The notes beneath the pieces are model-generated. The model worked only from the letters and a program-made list of their open reading frames with translations, did no database searches and had not been told where the DNA came from. Shown here piece by piece: positions 60,047-64,000 of a DNA stretch of 64,000 nt; positions within the stretch are counted from its first letter, which is position 1; each line of letters begins with the position of its first letter. This DNA is from Sphingomonadales bacterium 32-65-25 (GTDB lineage Bacteria > Pseudomonadota > Alphaproteobacteria > Sphingomonadales > Sphingomonadaceae), in assembly GCA_002280855.1 (NCBI GenBank), contig NCEU01000003.1, positions 62,001-126,000 of the forward strand, read 5' to 3'. Position numbers and translations under genes: made by a program.

Positions 60047-61315
60047 ATGGCTGATTCGCTGCCTCTGCGTTGGCTCTACCTTGATCTCAACAGCTATTTC
60101 GCCAGCGTTGAGCAGCAGATGAACCCGGCCCTGCGCGGCCGGCCGGTGGTGGTGGCGCCGGTGATGACCGACAGTACCAGCGCGATTGCGGCAAGTTACG
60201 AAGCCAAAGCCTATGGCATCCGCACCGGCACCAAGATCTGGCAGGCGAAAGCCATGTGCCGCGATGTGGTGATCGTGCCGGGCCGGCATGATGATTATGT
60301 GCGTTTTCACCACAAGGTGATCGACGAAGTGAACCGGCACGTGCCGGTGACCAACATCTGTTCCATCGACGAGGTGGCGTGCCGCCTGATGGACAACGAG
60401 AACAGCCCGTCCGCGGTTGCCGCCCTCGCAACGGCGATCAAGGCCGGGCTGAACGCCAATGTGGGCGAATGCCTCACCGCCTCCATTGGCGTTGCCTCCA
60501 ACCGGCTGCTGGCCAAGATGGCAGCCGACATGAAGAAGCCCGACGGGCTGACCATTCTGACCGAGGAGGTGCGCCGCGCCCGGCTGGAGCGGTTGCCGCT
60601 TTCGGACATTCCCGGCGTGGGCCGGGCGATGGAAAAGCGGCTGGCCGCAGCCGGGCTGGTGACGATGGCGCAATTGCTGGCGATGGGTCCGGCGCAGGCG
60701 CGTGCCGCCTGGGGCAGCGTGTGGGGGGAACGGCTGCACCGGCAGCTGCAGGGGCACGAGGTGGCCGATGTGGAAACACAGCGTCGCAGCATCGGCCACA
60801 GCCACGTGCTGGGGCCGGAGAAACGCCCGCTACCGGTGGCGCGGCTGGTGGCACGGCGATTGGTGATGAAGTCGGGCACCCGCCTGCGCCGCGCCGACAG
60901 CCGCGCCGGCTGGCTGGGCCTGTTCGTGAAGGGCGAGGTGCGCGGCACCAAATGGAAGGCCGGGGTGAAACTGGGCCAGGTGATGGATTCGATCAGCCTG
61001 GTTGAAGCCATGGAAGGCCTGTGGGCGCGGATGGCGGCAGAGTTCCCCTACCGCCGTTTGTTGCAGGTGGGCGTAGTGCTGGCCGATCTGACGCCGGCCC
61101 ATGCCGCGCAGGCTGACCTGTTCGATAACAACGCGCTGTTATGTGCGCGCACCGATCAGCGGCGGCTAGCCCTGAGCGAAGCCATGGACCGGATGAACCA
61201 GCGCTTTGGCCGCGATGCCGTCACGCTGGGGCACCATGAAGCTGGCGCTACCCGCAGCCGCGGGCCAGCGATTGCTTTTACCCGCATTCCCGAACTGGCC
61301 GAGTTCCACGAATAG
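60047..61315 (+). CDS. Y-family translesion DNA polymerase (DinB/UmuC-like)
   Basis: A 422-residue error-prone polymerase. The catalytic acids are intact: Asp13 (YLDLNSYFASVEQQ) and Asp108-Glu109 (ICSIDEVACRL). ASIGVASNRLLAKMAADMKKPDGL is the typical palm/finger segment, and LSDIPGVGRAMEKRLAAAGL the helix-hairpin-helix. The intact acids rule out ImuB, which lacks them. The C-terminus ends RIPELAEFHE without a clear beta-clamp motif. It is not accompanied by a UmuD- or ImuA-type gene. A perfect SOS box precedes it, so DNA damage should induce it. Confidence 0.9.
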   Translation: MADSLPLRWLYLDLNSYFASVEQQMNPALRGRPVVVAPVMTDSTSAIAASYEAKAYGIRTGTKIWQAKAMCRDVVIVPGRHDDYVRFHHKVIDEVNRHVPVTNICSIDEVACRLMDNENSPSAVAALATAIKAGLNANVGECLTASIGVASNRLLAKMAADMKKPDGLTILTEEVRRARLERLPLSDIPGVGRAMEKRLAAAGLVTMAQLLAMGPAQARAAWGSVWGERLHRQLQGHEVADVETQRRSIGHSHVLGPEKRPLPVARLVARRLVMKSGTRLRRADSRAGWLGLFVKGEVRGTKWKAGVKLGQVMDSISLVEAMEGLWARMAAEFPYRRLLQVGVVLADLTPAHAAQADLFDNNALLCARTDQRRLALSEAMDRMNQRFGRDAVTLGHHEAGATRSRGPAIAFTRIPELAEFHE

Positions 61316-61439
61316 GCGAGAGCGGGCAACTCCGTCGCAGACTTGCTAAAATGTTAAGGAAACGTGAATTTTTTGCTTGATGTCGCGTGTGGTGGTGGTT
61401 ACGCCTTGGACGGGAGTTGGTGTTTCAGGGGGTAATTCA

Positions 61440-62657
61440 ATGTATCGTCGTATCGTCGCGGCAGCCTTGCTGGCTGCATCAATTGCGTCCCAGGCACAGG
61501 CTGAGCACATCCACACGCTCACCTGCGGACACCAGTTCGTCGAACATCAGGGCACGCTCGAGATTGCGGAGGGTCTCGCCTTCAAAGCGGCCAGCCAGTC
61601 TGCCGGGCAAAAGATGACCTTCATCTTGAACGATCTTGGCGGCGTTGGCCAAGGCACGCAGGCGCGTGCCGGGTTTGAAATGGCCGCCGGCATGTGGTCG
61701 CGGGTGCTGAAGGATCCGATCACCATCCGCCTGGACGTGCAGTTCAGTGCGCTGGGGGCGGGCATTCTGGGCTCCACCGGCTCGACCACCAACACCGTCA
61801 ACTATGCTGGCCTGCGTGGTGCGCTCGCGGCCGATGCCACCTCCTTCTGGGATGGTCGCGCCGTGAATGCGCTGCAGACGGGCCCGCTCAGCTTCGTTTC
61901 GAACGAACCGCCGACAACGGGCGCGATTGATTCGCGACTGCGTTTCCTCGACAACAACAACACGTTCGATAACAACTTCCTCAACGCCAACACCGCGCAG
62001 TTGAAGGCGTTGGGGCTGAACCCGGTTTATGCCGCCAACAATCCCGGCGGGCGCGACGGATCGGTGTCATTCAGCACGCTGTTCAATTGGGATTTCGATC
62101 CGACCGACGGCATCACGCCCGGCACAATCGATTTCGTCGGCGTTGCCGCCCATGAGATCGGCCACGCTCTGGGCTTCCGGTCAGGCGTTGATCTGGCTGA
62201 CGTCAATGCGCTGCCTGGCGTGGCTCTGCCTGGCGCCCGCGGCTTGAACAACATCGGCTGGGGCACGGTGCACGATCTGCAGCGCTACGGCGAGTTCAAC
62301 GGTGATCGCGTGCTGGACTGGTCGATCGGCGGCAATTCATGCTTCTCGGTCAATGCCGGCCAGAGCTGCCTGGCCAATCTGTCCACTGGGCGGCTCAACG
62401 GCGATCTCCGCCAGGCCAGCCACTGGAAGGACGATATCCTGACCGGCAACCTGCCGCTGGGCATCATGGACCCGACAGCCACCGGCCCGCTCGGCGACCG
62501 TCCGTTCATGATGATCTCAAAGTTCGATCTGATCGCGTTCGATACCATGGGCTATGATCTCGGCGTACCGGAACCGTCCAGCTGGGCGATGCTGATCGCC
62601 GGCTTCGGCTTGACGGGGGCTGCGATGCGTCGCCGTCGCCGCACGGTCGCCGCCTGA
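61440..62657 (+). CDS. PEP-CTERM-anchored zinc metalloprotease (NF038122-like)
   Basis: A 405-residue exported protein. The signal peptide (MYRRIVAAALLAASIASQAQA) is followed by a zinc protease domain with His238-Glu-x2-His242-x2-Gly (VAAHEIGHALGFRSG) and a conserved IMDP-type Met turn (GIMDPTATG). MISKFDLIAFDTMGYDLGV follows. The tail has PEPSSWAMLIAGFG (377-390), a membrane stretch and Arg396-401, a PEP-CTERM sorting signal processed by exosortase. The ATG at 61440 is used because it gives the signal peptide. No exosortase gene is in the window. Its own terminator follows. Confidence 0.9.
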   Translation: MYRRIVAAALLAASIASQAQAEHIHTLTCGHQFVEHQGTLEIAEGLAFKAASQSAGQKMTFILNDLGGVGQGTQARAGFEMAAGMWSRVLKDPITIRLDVQFSALGAGILGSTGSTTNTVNYAGLRGALAADATSFWDGRAVNALQTGPLSFVSNEPPTTGAIDSRLRFLDNNNTFDNNFLNANTAQLKALGLNPVYAANNPGGRDGSVSFSTLFNWDFDPTDGITPGTIDFVGVAAHEIGHALGFRSGVDLADVNALPGVALPGARGLNNIGWGTVHDLQRYGEFNGDRVLDWSIGGNSCFSVNAGQSCLANLSTGRLNGDLRQASHWKDDILTGNLPLGIMDPTATGPLGDRPFMMISKFDLIAFDTMGYDLGVPEPSSWAMLIAGFGLTGAAMRRRRRTVAA

Positions 62658-62680
62658 ACCATCCGAGCACTGACGAAGAG

Positions 62681-62713
62681 GCGCGGCCACGAGAAACGGT
62701 GGCCGCGCTTTTT
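62681..62713 (+). terminator. Rho-independent terminator of the metalloprotease gene
   Basis: GCGCGGCCAC and GTGGCCGCGC form a perfect ten-base stem around an eight-base loop, followed directly by TTTTT. It lies 24 bases after the stop, between convergent genes. Confidence 0.92.
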
Positions 62714-62715
62714 GT

Positions 62716-64000
62716 TCACACGGCCTTTGAATGACGCTGCGGGGCCTTCAGATGCGCATCAAAGGCCGATGCAATCAGCCGCGCATAGGGCCAGCCATCG
62801 GGCGTGAGCGCCACCTGCCGGCCGTGCAGCCGTACCAGCCCGCGCACGGCGTGCTTTGCCAGATGGGGCAGCGCATCGGCCAGCGATTCCGGCACGTCCA
62901 CCATGCCATCACACAGCAGGCGGGCAATCACGTCGCTGCGTTGGGCATCATCGGCATTCACCGCCACGCCGCGCGTGCCGGCCAGGTGCCCGGCGTTCAC
63001 GGCTGTTTCCCACTGGCCCAGATGCTTTTCGTTCTGGACGATGAGGCCGGCAAATTGGCTTATCGCGGTGGCGCCCAGCCCGATCACGGCCCCGCCGGCC
63101 TGCGTGGCATAACCCTGGAAATTGCGGATCATCGCGCCATCCGCTGCGGCCCGCGCCAGGCTGTCATCCGGAAGCGCGAAATGATCAAAGCCGATGGCGG
63201 CATAGCCTGCCGCCGTGAACAGCCGGTGCGCCGCCGTGCTCATGGCAAAGCGCGCCGCGGCGCCCGGCAGATCAAGATCGGAAATCATCCGCTGCCGGGC
63301 AATGGCCGACGGCATGTGGGCATAGCCGAACACCGCCACCCGGTCCGGCTTGAGCAGCAGCGCCTGTTCGATGGTTTCGGTCAGATCGACAACGCTCTGG
63401 CCGGGTAGGCCATACATCAGGTCGAAATTGATCGCCTTGATGCCGGAACCGCGGAACTGGTCCACGGCGGCCATGATGGTGTCGAAGGGTTGGATGCGGT
63501 TGATCAGTTTCTGCACGTGCGGCGCGAACGTCTGCACACCCAGGCTGATGCGGTTGACGCCGGCGGCGGCCAGCACCCTTGCATCGCCCGGTTGAATGGC
63601 GCGCGGATCCAACTCCATGGCGATTTCGGCGTCGTCTGCCACGTCGAACTGGGTGCGCAGGGCTGCGATGATGCGGGCCAACACGGGCGCGGCCAGCGCA
63701 TTGGGGCTGCCACCGCCAAACTGCACGGCCACAACGCGCCCCTTCATCAGGCTGGCCACCGTGGCGATTTCGGCCAGCAGCGCCTTTTCATAGCGCTTCA
63801 GCCGGTCATTGGCCGCCACCCCGGTGTTGCAACCGCAATACCAGCAGATCTGCCGGCAGAACGGCACATGAAGATAGAGCGACACCGGCGCGCCCGCAGG
63901 GATGGCGGCGAGCGCCTGGCCCTGCTCGGCCGCGCCCACGCCGTCGTGGAATTGCGCTGCCGTGGGGTAGCTGGTGTAGCGCGGCACGGGCTGCGCGGCG
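62716..64000 (-). CDS. hemN: oxygen-independent coproporphyrinogen III oxidase (N-terminus cut by the window)
   Basis: This radical-SAM enzyme decarboxylates coproporphyrinogen III to protoporphyrinogen IX without oxygen, for heme synthesis at low oxygen. PRYTSYPTAAQF matches the HemN start region. YLHVPFCRQICWYCGCNTG carries the CxxxCxxC cluster site. VAVQFGGGSPNAL, NRISLGVQTFAPHVQKLINR and INFDLMYGLPGQ follow in order. The apparent start at 63987 is only a GTG inside the conserved sequence. The frame continues to the window edge (AAQPVPRYTSYP), so about 15-25 N-terminal residues lie outside. Confidence 0.93.
   Translation of the reverse strand, partial: AAQPVPRYTSYPTAAQFHDGVGAAEQGQALAAIPAGAPVSLYLHVPFCRQICWYCGCNTGVAANDRLKRYEKALLAEIATVASLMKGRVVAVQFGGGSPNALAAPVLARIIAALRTQFDVADDAEIAMELDPRAIQPGDARVLAAAGVNRISLGVQTFAPHVQKLINRIQPFDTIMAAVDQFRGSGIKAINFDLMYGLPGQSVVDLTETIEQALLLKPDRVAVFGYAHMPSAIARQRMISDLDLPGAAARFAMSTAAHRLFTAAGYAAIGFDHFALPDDSLARAAADGAMIRNFQGYATQAGGAVIGLGATAISQFAGLIVQNEKHLGQWETAVNAGHLAGTRGVAVNADDAQRSDVIARLLCDGMVDVPESLADALPHLAKHAVRGLVRLHGRQVALTPDGWPYARLIASAFDAHLKAPQRHSKAV

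Noticed and set aside
61316..61439. Possible sigma-54 promoter before the PEP-CTERM metalloprotease
   Set aside because: A GG-N10-GC spacing can be found, but the TGGCAC and TTGCT contexts are absent, so it is at chance level.
1..64000. tRNA, rRNA, CRISPR arrays, prophage or integrase genes
   Set aside because: I looked for T-loop type motifs, regularly spaced repeats and phage-type gene strings on both strands and found none I could support. A tRNAscan or CRISPR-finder run would settle this.

Overview
The window reads as chromosomal DNA of a Gram-negative alphaproteobacterium, most likely a member of the Sphingomonadales. The reasons are: GC-rich, densely packed coding DNA; a TonB-dependent receptor beside scattered catabolic genes; a dnaA-rpsT-mutM-ubiE-ubiB block of the alphaproteobacterial type; a GTTC-N7-GTTC SOS box; a PEP-CTERM protein whose C-terminus (PEPSSWAMLIAGFG, then an Arg run) looks sphingomonad; and an ornithine-lipid synthase. 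I cannot name a genus from sequence alone. I saw no tRNA, rRNA, CRISPR array, prophage or transposase gene. Gene order is mostly short operons with 1-4 base stop/start overlaps.

Layout. 0-3.2 kb: aroQ, a GST, a DUF1499 protein and dapE. 3.3-6.8 kb: a cyclooxygenase-like heme protein, then an XpaC-like/TelA pair. 6.9-11.6 kb: a Rieske oxygenase and two secreted hydrolases (M20D, DUF885). 11.7-15.9 kb: a DUF167 protein, an AmpG-like transporter, OlsB behind a possible Pho box, a TsdA-like diheme cytochrome and a FrnE-like DsbA. 16-20.6 kb: secreted M16 and M28 peptidases. 20.6-22.5 kb: purE-purK, separated by a MITE-like palindromic insertion. 22.5-25.4 kb: a TetR regulator, small membrane proteins and a metallo-beta-lactamase-fold hydrolase. 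25.4-31 kb: a catabolic set (MFS transporter, DhlA-type haloalkane dehalogenase, DUF1330, GST-kappa-like isomerase) divergent from an aldehyde dehydrogenase and a CysQ-like phosphatase. 31-33.8 kb: an envelope-type trio (polytopic membrane protein, DUF2141, glycosyltransferase). 34-38.3 kb: an aminotransferase whose start codon lies in a perfect hairpin, an S41 peptidase and a membrane-bound AraC-type regulator. 38.4-45.8 kb: a second catabolic set (nitronate monooxygenase, enoyl-CoA hydratase, SsuD-like monooxygenase, aldo/keto reductase, Gfo/Idh/MocA enzyme, TonB receptor). 46-49.9 kb: small housekeeping genes, an SDR and a DMT exporter. 49.9-56.5 kb: dnaA, rpsT, mutM, ubiE, ubiB, purS, purQ. 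56.5-64 kb: a membrane-tethered LuxR-type regulator, a Tat-type metallo-hydrolase, a queuosine-precursor transporter, an SOS-controlled Y-family polymerase, a PEP-CTERM metalloprotease and a truncated hemN.

Most interesting. The gene at 3278-4858 carries cyclooxygenase hallmarks, including the Tyr-x-Trp-His catalytic block, but seems to have Asp in place of the distal heme His. The 265-bp element at 21692-21956 has perfect 29-bp terminal inverted repeats, a TA duplication and two internal hairpins. It sits exactly in the purE stop/purK start junction. Two copies of a composite repeat begin at the stop codons of unrelated genes (45819 and 48159). Five copies of a REP-like hairpin occur, four of them as facing pairs. 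Together the genes suggest an aerobic heterotroph that digests exogenous peptides in the periplasm, takes up larger substrates through a TonB receptor and oxidises diverse organic compounds.
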